A DNA stretch of 64,000 nt from JAFECT01 sp964432415 (GTDB lineage Bacteria; Pseudomonadota; Alphaproteobacteria; Caulobacterales; Caulobacteraceae): positions 1 through 64,000 of the forward strand of contig CAYSNW010000017.1 in the NCBI GenBank assembly GCA_964432415.1, in the 5' to 3' direction. The notes under the pieces were generated by a model. The model saw only the letters and a program-made list of their open reading frames with translations. It was not told where the DNA came from and ran no database searches. Shown piece by piece: positions 42,200-51,100 of the stretch. Position 1 is the stretch's first letter; each line of letters opens with the position of its first letter. The translations under genes and the position numbers were made by a program.

Positions 42200-43456
42200 T
42201 CAGGCCTGGGCGCCCTCGGCGATCAGGCGGTCGATGTTGCCGCGGATATGGGCGGCCTCGGCGGCAGTGTTGGCGAGCGATATGGCGCGGTCGAAGGCGG
42301 TGCGCGCCTCGCCGCCGCGCCCCAGCTGCAGCAGCAGGCCGCCGCGCACGCCATGGAAGTAGAAGTAGCCGGCCAGGGGCTCTGCGAGCGGTTCGATCAG
42401 GTCGAGCGCCGCCTGGGCGCCGTGGGCCTTGGAGACCGCCACCGCGCGGTTGAGCGTAATGACCGGCGAGGGCTGCATGCGCTCCAGCGTGGCGTAGAGC
42501 AGCTCGATCTCGACCCAGTCGGTGTCGGCGGGCGTCGCCGCGCGGGCGTGGATGCCGGCGATGGCGGCCTGGATCAGGTAGGGGCCTGGGCGCCGGTGAC
42601 GCATGGCCTTGTCGATCAGGCCCAGGCCCTCGGCGATCATGCGCGTGTTCCAGAGCTTGCGGTCCTGGTCGTCGAGCAGGATGACCGCCCCGTCCGCGTC
42701 GAAGCGGGCGGCGGTGCGCGAGTGCTGCAGCAGCATCAGCGCCAGCAAGCCCATGACTTCGGGCTCGGCCTGATAGAGGCGCAGCAGCAGGCGGCCCAGG
42801 CGGATGGCCTCGTCGCAGAGGCGCCCGCGCGGCTCGCCTTCCGCGCCCGAGGGGGCGGAATAGCCCTCGTTGAACACCAGGTAGACCATGGCCAGGACGG
42901 CGGCGAGGCGCTCGGCGCGTTCGATCGGGCCCGGGGCCTCGAAGGGGACGTCGGCCTTGGCGATGCGGGCCTTGGCGCGGGTGATGCGCTGTTCCATGGC
43001 CGACTCGCCGACCAGGAAGGCGCGGGCGATCTGCTTCACCGTCAGGCCGGAGACGATGCGCAGCGCCACCGCGATCTGCTGGGTGGGCGGCAGGTCGGGG
43101 TGGCAGCAGATGAAGAGCAGTCTGAGGACGTCGTCGCGGTAGTGCTGGCCGTCGAGGCGCTCGGCCATGCCGGCCTCGGCGTCCTCCAGGTCGGAGATCC
43201 TGTCCTCGTCCGGCAGGGCCTGCAGCTTCGACTGGCGCCGGGTCTGGTCGATGCCGGAGTTGCGCCCCACCATGATCAGCCAGGCGGTGGGGTCGCGCGG
43301 CGGGCCGTTGGCGGGCCAGTTCTTCATGGCCCGCAGGCAGGCGTCCTGGAACGCCTCTTCGGCCAGGTCGAGGTCGCGGAAATAACGCAGCAGGGCGGCG
43401 ACCGCCTGGGGACGGGCGGAGGTGACGGCCGCGTCGATCCAGGCGAGGTCGGTCAC
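42200..43456 (-). CDS. ECF RNA polymerase sigma factor with C-terminal DUF6596/TPR extension (ECF42-like)
   Basis: 418 residues. Region sigma2 (AVAALLRYFRDLDLAEEAFQDACLRAMKNWP) and sigma4 (QIAVALRIVSGLTVKQIARAFLVGESAMEQRITRAKARI) are in the first 180 residues. The C-terminal half (LAAVLAMVYLVFNEGYSA, VITLNRAVAVSKAHG) is the helical extension of ECF42-type sigma factors. No anti-sigma gene is near, which fits this group, where the extension regulates activity. GTG start overlaps the YciI stop. Confidence 0.93.
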   Translation of the reverse strand: MTDLAWIDAAVTSARPQAVAALLRYFRDLDLAEEAFQDACLRAMKNWPANGPPRDPTAWLIMVGRNSGIDQTRRQSKLQALPDEDRISDLEDAEAGMAERLDGQHYRDDVLRLLFICCHPDLPPTQQIAVALRIVSGLTVKQIARAFLVGESAMEQRITRAKARIAKADVPFEAPGPIERAERLAAVLAMVYLVFNEGYSAPSGAEGEPRGRLCDEAIRLGRLLLRLYQAEPEVMGLLALMLLQHSRTAARFDADGAVILLDDQDRKLWNTRMIAEGLGLIDKAMRHRRPGPYLIQAAIAGIHARAATPADTDWVEIELLYATLERMQPSPVITLNRAVAVSKAHGAQAALDLIEPLAEPLAGYFYFHGVRGGLLLQLGRGGEARTAFDRAISLANTAAEAAHIRGNIDRLIAEGAQA

Positions 43457-43839
43457 GCGACGGCCACGGCTTCCGGCAGGGATCCGGGGAAGAACAGGCC
43501 GATGGGACGCAGCTCATAGGCCCCGCCGGGGTTCACGGCGGCCATCTCTTTGGCGATTGCCAGGGCTTCCTCCAGGTTCTCGACGTCGAGCACGTAGAAG
43601 CCCAGCAGCTGCTCCTTGGTCTCGGCGAAGGGGCCGTCGAGCACGAAGGACGGTTCGCGGTCCTTGCGCAGGGTGGTCGCGGCGGTGGTGGGGAGCAGGC
43701 GCACGACGGGGCCGACCTTGCCCTGTTTGGTCAGGCGGTCCTGGATGACGAGGAGCTTGCCGATGACGGCGTCGTCCTCCTCCTGCGACCAGGCGCAGAC
43801 GACGTCTTCCTGGTGGTAGCAGAGCATGGCGTAGAGCAT
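43453..43839 (-). CDS. YciI/DGPF-domain protein
   Basis: 128 residues from ATG 43839 (MLYAMLCYHQED). It contains the DGPFAETKEQLLGFYVLDVENLEEAL motif that names the DGPF subgroup. These small proteins nearly always sit beside ECF42-type sigma factors, as here, and may feed a signal to the sigma extension. First gene of the YciI-ECF-VOC operon; its stop overlaps the sigma start (GTGA). Confidence 0.93.
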   Translation of the reverse strand: MLYAMLCYHQEDVVCAWSQEEDDAVIGKLLVIQDRLTKQGKVGPVVRLLPTTAATTLRKDREPSFVLDGPFAETKEQLLGFYVLDVENLEEALAIAKEMAAVNPGGAYELRPIGLFFPGSLPEAVAVA

Positions 43840-43972
43840 GGGTTCTCGTCCTGGATCCGACCGAAGGACGAACGAATAGGCGGGCCGCCTACAGGCGGCG
43901 ACAAAAAATCTTCGAACGCGGCCTGGTAGGCCTCCGCGGACAGGGGGGCCGGCGCGAAGCTCCTGTCTTTCC

Positions 43973-44060
43973 TGTCTGTGTGGTCTGTGGAGAAATTCTT
44001 CGGTTCCGCGGCCGCCAAGGTCAGGAAGGGAGTCCACAGACCACACAGACCACACAGACA
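43973..44060. repeat. inverted repeat B1 of the intergenic cluster
   Basis: The left arm (43973-43991) pairs with the start of a 28-base right arm (44033-44060) of GACCACACA units. The loop, with ATTCTTCGGTTCCGCGGCCG, is nearly identical to the loop of element C1 1.5 kb away. It lies upstream of the YciI operon, in the 429-base gene-free space 43840-44268. Confidence 0.85.
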
Positions 44061-44106
44061 TAGCGGTTCCGACGTCAGGCGTGGTGGCGGCCGAGACGAA
44101 GGATTT

Positions 44107-44247
44107 TGTCCACGGAATACACGGAAGGACACGGAAAGAGCGCGGCGCTGGCCCGCGCTTTCTGCCGCGAAGCGGCGATCCTCTTGAATTCCGGCTACGC
44201 CGGGAAAAGGGCCATGATTTCCGTGTATTCCGTGTATTCCGTGGACA
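44107..44247. repeat. inverted repeat B2 of the intergenic cluster
   Basis: The left arm (44107-44137) and right arm (44218-44247) match over about 29 bases with one extra base. They contain TGTCCACGGAATACACGGAA. The spacer is about 80 bases and includes a GCCGCGAAGCGGC hairpin similar to that of A2. It abuts the 3' end of the acetyltransferase pseudogene. Confidence 0.85.
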
Positions 44248-44268
44248 ATTCTTCTTTTCGCCACCGCC

Positions 44269-45383
44269 TCAGGCGGCGTGGTCGCGGCGGGAGGCGGCGC
44301 GGCGTTTGAGGTCGGTGACCATGCGCACCACCCCGACCGCGCGGCCGTAGGCGCCGAGTTCGGAGGCCGCGATCTGGTCGAGGCGGCGGTCCAGGCGCCC
44401 GATCACCGGGACGCCGGCCAGGCGCGCGGCAAGGCCGGCGGCCGGCGGGGCGCGGCCGGAGAGAGGGTCGCGGGTGCGGTTGGCGAAGGGGGCCTTGTGG
44501 TGCTCGCCCGAGGCGCCGAGCTCGCACAGGCGAATGTCCATGGCCTCGAGCGCCTGCGGCATGGCCCAGAGCATCAGGGCGCCGGGGCCGTGTTCGGCCA
44601 GCGCCGGGTCGTAGGCGGAGATCCAGGGGTGGAAGACCCGTCGGCGGCGACCCCGAAGCGGCCGGCCAGCACCCTGGGACCGGCGCGCAGGGTCAGCATC
44701 AGGCCGTGCAGGCGACCGGAGCGGGCGTTCGCCACGGCGGCCAGGAACCGGCGCGGCCAGGCGGCGGCGAGCACGTCGTGCAGGCCGCTGTCGCGCAGCT
44801 GCCGACTTTTCCAGGCCAGCAGCTGGTCGAGGGCGAAGATGTCCAGGTCGGGGGCGATCAGGCTGAGCGGGCCGAGCTCGGACTCGAGCCGCTCGCGGTG
44901 GCGCTTGAGCTTCTTGACCCGTTTCGGGTGGGCCTGGCGAAGGCCGTCGAGCCAGGCTTCCGCGCCGTGGTCGAGGTCGATCAGGAAGGAGGCCTGGGCG
45001 GTGGTGGGGACGGCGCCGAACAGGCCGTGGGGGTCGGCGAGGCCGGAGAAGGCGAGGCGGCGCACGCCGGCGCGGGCGAGGAAGCGGGGGCCTTCGAGCG
45101 CCAGGCCCGGCTCGGAGACGATGGCGTGGACGTCGGAGAAGGGGGCGCCGACGGGGCGGACCGTCTGTCCGGGACGGCGGTGATGGGGGAAGAAGGCGAG
45201 CGCCGAGCGGCGGCGGCGCTGGACGGCGATGGCCAGATCCCGGCGCTGGTGGCCCACGAGCTGGGCGAAGTCGGGGCCGAGCAGGGGGTTGTGGAACGCG
45301 GGGACGCTTTCCTGGAAAGCCCGCCACGCCTCCAGGTCGCGGAGCGAGAGGTCGGCGGGGCTGACGATCTCGATGTGGGACAC
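44269..45383 (-). pseudogene. CelD/FemAB-type GNAT acetyltransferase, frameshifted
   Basis: The N-terminal part (from GTG 45383, SHIEIVSPADLSLRD...RVLAGRFGVAADG) and the C-terminal part (VFHPWISAYDPALAEHGPGALML...RAASRRDHAA, stop at 44269) lie in different frames. The break is at 44637-44639, where a GGG run would need one more G to join DG-VFHPW. Together they make about 370 residues of a CelD/BcsL-like acyltransferase with KRVKKLKRHRERLE. The cause is either a real one-base deletion or a sequencing error. The short frames have otherwise normal codon use. Confidence 0.8.
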
Positions 45384-45465
45384 GGGAGGCGATCCGGCGG
45401 GGCTGCGCGGCAAGCGTTGCAGTAATCGGGCCGGGCTTAATGACGGGCGCGCGAAGCGCTTTTCC

Positions 45466-45562
45466 TGTCTGTGTGGTCTGTGTGGTCTGTGGAAAAATTC
45501 TTCGGTTCCGCGGCCGCCGAGGTCAGGAAGAGAATCCACAGACCACACAGACCACACAGACA
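45466..45562. repeat. inverted repeat C1 of the intergenic cluster
   Basis: Arms 45466-45493 and 45535-45562 are perfect 28-base reverse complements made of TGTGTGGTCTG units. The 41-base loop (ATTCTTCGGTTCCGCGGCCG...) is shared with B1. It lies just upstream of the acetyltransferase pseudogene. Confidence 0.9.
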
Positions 45563-45608
45563 TAGCGGGCCCAGCTTCGGCCGTCGGTGATGCTGAGAGG
45601 AAGAAGTC

Positions 45609-45813
45609 TGTCCACGGACCCACACGGACCCACACGGACACGAAACACCCTCTCTTCCCGGCGAAAGCCGGGACCCAGTAATCCCCGGCAAGAGCCGGGG
45701 TCCAGGCAAGACCATTTCTTCTGGACCCCGACCTACGTCGGGGATTGCTAGGCCCCGGCTTCCGCCGGGGAGAGTCCGACCTTGGTTGTCTTGTCCGTGT
45801 GGGTCCGTGGACA
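45609..45813. repeat. inverted repeat C2 of the intergenic cluster, with nested hairpins
   Basis: Arms 45609-45629 and 45793-45813 pair over 21 bases (TGTCCACGGACCC...). Between them sit several nested hairpins based on CCCCGGC/GCCGGGG and GGGGTCCA...TGGACCCC. It occupies the gene-free space 45384-45843 together with C1. Confidence 0.85.
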
Positions 45814-45843
45814 ATTCTTACTTCCTGACCGCTGCGCGGCCGG

Positions 45844-46003
45844 TCACGCGTAGGCGCCCTTGGCCACCTTCTCGGCGGAGGAGAAGAGGAGGGGGCCGGC
45901 GTTGAGGAGGGGAGTTTTTATTGTGCGGGATCGCCTAGGGGTTCGAAGGACTTGAAGCGCATGGCGCCGATGGCGTGCGCTGCGGCTTGGTCGGGAAATG
46001 GAA
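45844..46003 (-). pseudogene. decayed 3' end of a second DUF885 gene
   Basis: On the minus strand PDQAAAHAIGAMRFKSFEPLGDP matches GQAGAQAIGALRFKTFEALGDP of the intact DUF885 gene at 46478-47992. One C is then lost, giving a stop. After correcting the frame, TIKTPLLNAGPLLFSSAEKV and AKGAYA match TIRTNLLGAGPLPFSVAEAV and AKGAYR to the end. Only about 53 codons remain. The AT-rich membrane-protein gene lies exactly between the fragment and the intact gene. Confidence 0.8.
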
Positions 46004-46023
46004 GAGAGAAGAGCAACGGGTCC

Positions 46024-46440
46024 CTAAAGAAGCGTAAGAGCCAGGGAGCCGAGTGCGACAAGGAAACCAAAACCGCCCAGTATACCGCGCGGCAATCTAC
46101 CGAGAATTTCAAAGATAACTCTTGAAAATATCATCATAACTATGATAATCATCATTATCGGGATCAGCATGAAGCCGGCACCCGCTAACAATGTTGCTAT
46201 TCCTATTGGAGCTTCCCCAAATATATTTGAAACTGGCCCACCAATATATACAAGAATGACAAATCCAATAAGAACAACTCCGATAACTTTACCGGAATGA
46301 TCTAAGCAAAATGTCAATACCACCTTCATAAAGCGATTGAAGCGCTCAAGTCCGCGCTCTACTCTTCCGTCTAGATTAAATCCATCTATAAAAGTTAAGA
46401 TGACACCTATGACCGCCAAGGATATTTCAAGTGACTTCAT
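46024..46440 (-). CDS. AT-rich gene for a small multi-pass membrane protein
   Basis: 138 residues from ATG 46440 with GGAGGGGAG upstream. It has at least three hydrophobic segments (VIGVVLIGFVILVYIGG, GIATLLAGAGFMLIPIMMIIIVMMIF, GILGGFGFLVALGSLALTLL) and a short amphipathic start (KSLEISLAVIGVILTFIDGF). Base composition is markedly A/T-rich compared with the flanks, a sign of transfer. I do not recognise the family. It sits between the intact DUF885 gene and a decayed copy of its 3' end. Confidence 0.75.
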   Translation of the reverse strand: MKSLEISLAVIGVILTFIDGFNLDGRVERGLERFNRFMKVVLTFCLDHSGKVIGVVLIGFVILVYIGGPVSNIFGEAPIGIATLLAGAGFMLIPIMMIIIVMMIFSRVIFEILGRLPRGILGGFGFLVALGSLALTLL

Positions 46441-46477
46441 CTCCCCTCCGGGCTGTTTCCAAACGTGAAGCGCGGAC

Positions 46478-47992
46478 TCAGCGGTAGGCGCCTTTCGCGA
46501 CAGCCTCCGCCACCGAGAAGGGGAGGGGGCCGGCGCCCAAGAGGTTGGTCCTGATGGTGCGGGGGTCGCCCAGGGCCTCGAAGGTCTTGAAGCGCAGGGC
46601 GCCGATGGCCTGGGCTCCGGCCTGGCCGGGGGCGGCGATGATGCGTTCGACGTCTTCCTCGACGGTGATGAAGGCTGAGGGGAAGGCGTGGATTTCGAGG
46701 AGTTGCCGGATGGCGGTCTCGCGCGACCAGCGCTTGGTGTGGATGCCGGTGTCGGCGAGCAGGCGCCCCACGCGGAACAGGCGCCATTGCAGGTAGCCGA
46801 GGCGGCCCCAGTCGTCGCCGTGGAACAGACCGGCCTCGTCCGCCATCTGCTCGGCGTAGATTCCCCAGGCCTCGGACCAGGCCGCGCACCAGCGCAGGCG
46901 GTAGGGGTGGGGTCTGGCGCGCTCCTGCAGTGGGAGCTGGAGCAGGTGGCCGGGCAGGAGTTCATGGTGGACGACGCTGGGCAGGGTCCAGTCGGGGCGT
47001 TTGCGGATCTCGCGCAGGTCGACGTAGTAGCCGCCCTTGCGGGAGCCGTCGTAGGGCGGCGCGTCGCGGTAGCCGGCGCGGCCTTTCGCAGCGTCTTCCG
47101 GGCTCATGCGCAGGACCGAGACGGCGTTCACGGCGGGCGGGACGTCGAGCACCATGCGGGGCAGGGCCGAACGGGCGCGGTCGAGGCGGGCGTTCATGTC
47201 GGCCACGGCCCGGTCGCGCCCCGCGTCGGTGTCGGGGTAGAGGCGTTTCGGATCGCGGGCCAGGGCGCGCAGGCGCTGCGCGACCGAGCCGCGCTTCATC
47301 CCCCGCCGGTGCAGCAGACGGTCGGCCTCGGCCTGCAGGGTGGCGATCTCGCCGAGCGCGACGTCATGGACCTTTTCCGGGTCGATCTCCTCGCCGAGGT
47401 TGATGGCCAGGGCCGAGGCGTACCATTCGACGCCGTTCTTCAGACGCCCGACGCCGGGCGAGAGGGGCGCCGAGGTCTTGAGCGCCTCCAGGGTCTCGAT
47501 CTGGTCGGCCAGGGCCTTGGGTCCGTGCACGGCGGTCAGCGCCTTCAGGGTCCAGTCCAGGGTGGAGCGTGGGGGCACGATCCCCTGGGCGGCGAGGTCG
47601 CGGATGCGGGCGGTTTCGGCCGTTATCTCGGCGGAGACGTCGCCCTTGCGGCCGAGGCGCAGGAAGGCGCCCGTGCGCGCGGTGACCGGATAGGGCGAAG
47701 GACCGTCGGCGGCGCGGCTCCAGGGGAAGAGGCGTTCCAGCTGGGAGGCCAGGACCGCGCCGTTGCAGACGGCGTTCCATTCCAGGCGCCAGCGGGGCGA
47801 AAGGCTGCGCTGGTCGATGGCGCGCACGGCGGTGAGCGCGTCGGCGGGAGAAGGCCTGCGGGCCTCCAGGTCGTCGAGCACGGCCTTCAGCGCGGCGTCG
47901 CCGGACCCGGCCTGGGCAAGCGCCGCGCCCGCGAACGGCGTGGCGGCAAGGCCTGCGAGAACGGCGCGGCGGTCGGGGAGAACGGAGCTCAT
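46478..47992 (-). CDS. DUF885 family exported protein (metallopeptidase-like)
   Basis: 504 residues with a Tat-like leader (PDRRAVLAGLAATPFAGAALA). DUF885 marks: VVHHELLPGHLLQ, with an HExxxGH-type zinc motif, plus a downstream Glu (AWSEAWGIYAEQMADEAG) and a helical body. C-terminal GALRFKTFEALGDPRTIRTNLL is duplicated in decayed form at 45844-46003. It is probably a periplasmic zinc-dependent hydrolase of unknown substrate. Confidence 0.92.
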   Translation of the reverse strand: MSSVLPDRRAVLAGLAATPFAGAALAQAGSGDAALKAVLDDLEARRPSPADALTAVRAIDQRSLSPRWRLEWNAVCNGAVLASQLERLFPWSRAADGPSPYPVTARTGAFLRLGRKGDVSAEITAETARIRDLAAQGIVPPRSTLDWTLKALTAVHGPKALADQIETLEALKTSAPLSPGVGRLKNGVEWYASALAINLGEEIDPEKVHDVALGEIATLQAEADRLLHRRGMKRGSVAQRLRALARDPKRLYPDTDAGRDRAVADMNARLDRARSALPRMVLDVPPAVNAVSVLRMSPEDAAKGRAGYRDAPPYDGSRKGGYYVDLREIRKRPDWTLPSVVHHELLPGHLLQLPLQERARPHPYRLRWCAAWSEAWGIYAEQMADEAGLFHGDDWGRLGYLQWRLFRVGRLLADTGIHTKRWSRETAIRQLLEIHAFPSAFITVEEDVERIIAAPGQAGAQAIGALRFKTFEALGDPRTIRTNLLGAGPLPFSVAEAVAKGAYR

Positions 47993-48133
47993 GACCCCAT
48001 GGCGCCGCGTGCGGCGACGGAAGTCAACTCCCTTGCCGTGTAAGGAATGTCACCGGTGTCATTTCTTGCTTGCCTTTCGCTTCGTTCTGGGGCCCGCTAG
48101 GGTCGTCACAAGCCAGCCAAAAGAGCTCGTCCC

Positions 48134-51100
48134 GTGCCGAGGAAACACGTCCGCCAATCGGATCTGCTGCTGACCGCCGCCACCGCCGTCATGGCGATCG
48201 CAGCCATCGCCACCGCCGCGCGGGCCGAGGCGCCGCCGCCGTCAGGGCTGCTCTTCCACCTGTCCGCGGACACGTCCCTGACTGCGGATTACGCGGCGGG
48301 CGAGGCGGTCCCGAACTTCGCGGACAAGGTCAAGCTGGTCCCGGACGGCCGCGCCGGCGGGGCGCTGTCGGCCTCGGACGAGGTGGTGCTGTCGTGGAAG
48401 GCGCCGGGCAACATCTACGCCCAGCGCGGGACCATGAGCTTCTTCTGGCGCTCGCGCTACGCGGTGGGCGAGGCCCCGTTCCCGATCATGCGGGTGGGCT
48501 ACGCCGACCACACCAGCTGGGACATGGCCTGGCTGCGCATCGACTGGAACGGCCACGGCTTCGACGCCTTCGTCACCGACGACAACCTGGCCCGCACCCG
48601 GGTCTCGTTCACGATCGACAAGCTGCCGCCGCCGGACAAGTGGACCCACCTGGCCTTCACCTGGGACGAGACGGAGGGCGTGCGCCTGTACGTCGACGGC
48701 AAGCTGGCGGCGAAGAAGCAGACGGTCGCCGTATACGATTCCGGCCTCGACCAGTTCGGCCCCACCAGCCGCACGGTTTCACCCCACCAGGTGCAGAGCC
48801 GCTACAACTTCATGCGCGGCGGCGACTACGACGAGCTGCGCATCTACGACCACGCCCTGAACGACGCCGACGTGGCCCAGCTGGCCGCCAATACGGCGGC
48901 GGCGATCCCGGCCAATGCGGCCCGGGCGCTGGACGACCCCAGGGCGCGCGACGAGTGGGCCCTGCGCTGGGGCTTCAACCGCAAGGGCGACTCGCCGCCG
49001 CTTCTGACTGCGCCGGTCACCCGCATCCGCAAGGTCGAGTTCGCGGATGTGAAGGACCTGAAGGAGTGGATGTGGAAGGGCACGGACGGGATCGCCGAGA
49101 CCACCTGGCCCGGGGTCTACAACCGCTCGCGCCTGCCGGGGCGCGACGACTATTTCGAGCTGCCGGACTGGAACGTCTATGTCGAGGGCGGCAAGACCCT
49201 GACCCTGGCCCTGCCCGACGAGCCGTTCAACCACATCGAGATCCAGGGCGCGGCCTATGGGGACCTGACCTGGGCGGCCAGGGCGGGCGGGCCTGAGACC
49301 AGGCTGGCGGTGCGGGCCAAGGACCAGGAACGCACCTTCCACCAGTTTGCCGATGAGCGCACCGGCGGGACCCTGCGGTTCACCAATGTGGCGCAGGAGA
49401 CCCCGATCCAGGAGATCGCGGCCTATGACCTGGGCCCCGGCGCCGAGCCCAAGGGGACGGCGAAGCTGTCCTACGTGGTGCGCGCCAACGTCGCCGCGGA
49501 TTCGCCGGACCTGGCGGCGCTGAACGCCTTCATCCGCGGGCGCTATCTGCCCGACGAGCAGGCCACAGTCGTCGCTCTGCCGGACGGCGCGCCCTCACGC
49601 CCCAAGTCCGCCGCCGAGCAAGCCAAACCGCGCCTGCCCTTCGTCCATATCCTGATCCCCTATGAGTTCGGCGCCTCACCCGCGGCCGAGCCGCTCTACC
49701 GCTCCTGGGGCTATGGCTGGGAGAACATGCACGACGGCCTGGACGGGGTGGCGATCGACCTGCCGGCCCTGAAGGGCAAGGCGGGCGAGACCATTCCCCT
49801 GAACATCCAGGTCAAGGACCCGATCTGGCCCGAGCGCAACCTGCTGGAGGTCTCGGTCAGCGTGCCGGCGGGCGAGGCGCGCACCGTCTGGCTCGACACC
49901 CGCGACCGCATCCTGCCGAACAAGAGCCTGTACCTGACCATGGCCTCGGGCTCCCCGGCCTTCGACGCGGCCTCTCTCGATGGGGCGAAGATCCGGCTGG
50001 TGTTCAAGGACCGCGCGGCGGCGGCCAGGGAGCACGTCGCCGACCGGCTGAACCAGGTGAAGGACAACTGGGGCTTCCTGGTCGAGGAGCACACCGCGTC
50101 CAAGCGCGAGAAGCTGTACGAGCGGGTGGTCGCCGACGCCACCGACCTGTTCCGCGTCGATCCCGACAACCGGATCGCGCGCGAGTACTGGGCCGACATC
50201 ACCTACAACAGCCAGGGCGCGCTGCCGTTCACGCAGGCTGCGCCGCCGGCGGGCGTGCCCCTGTGGGCCTTCCGCCAGCTGGAGGACCTGAAGAACGTCC
50301 GGCATTTCGTGAACTGGTGGATCGACAACCGCCAGGTCGACTACGGCGACTTCGGCGGCGGCATCTCCGACGACGTGGACCTGACCGAGCAGTGGCCGGG
50401 CCTGGCCCTGATGGGCGTCGATCCGGACAAGATCCGCAGGAGCCAGATGGCCCTGGCCGACGCCGCCTACAAGAACGGCATGTTCACCAACGGTTTGTCG
50501 ACCATCATGGCGGACGAGCTGCACTCCTATGAGGAGGGCATCAACTCCAATTCCGAGGCCATGTACCTGAACTGGGGCGACCCCAAGGTGGTCGAGCGGC
50601 TGATGACCACGGTGGACGCCCTGCACCGTATCGTCGAGGTCAATCCGGCCGGGCACCTGCACTTCACCACCGCCTGGTTCAGCGGGGCGAAGGCGTACCG
50701 CGAGGGGCCGTGGGAGTGGTCGAAGTACCGCTCCTACCTGGTCATGCACCCGGGCGAGCTGATGGCGGTGTTCAACGGCGACCCGACGGCGAAGCATTAC
50801 GTCACCGGGACCATGGACGGCCTGCTGGCGCACGGCAGGAAGGACGCGGACGGGACGACCGCCTGGCCCGACGAGATCAACTGGCGCACCGACGAGCAGC
50901 GCGGCGCGCTTCCGGCCAACAGCCCGCCATACCAGTTCCTGTGGGCGTCCTGGCGGCTGACCGGGGACGACAGGTATCTGGCGCCGCTGAAGACCCTGAT
51001 GGGCAAGACCGGCGCGCGGGCGCTGAACGACATGACCGAGAACGCGACCGACGCTCTGGGCGCGCGCGCCGGCGTCGGCGCCGAGGCGCTCAAGCGCGTG

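Noticed and set aside
41451..45813. Possible insertion sequences at the inverted repeats
   Set aside because: No transposase frame lies between any pair of arms; spacers are 36 to about 165 bases.
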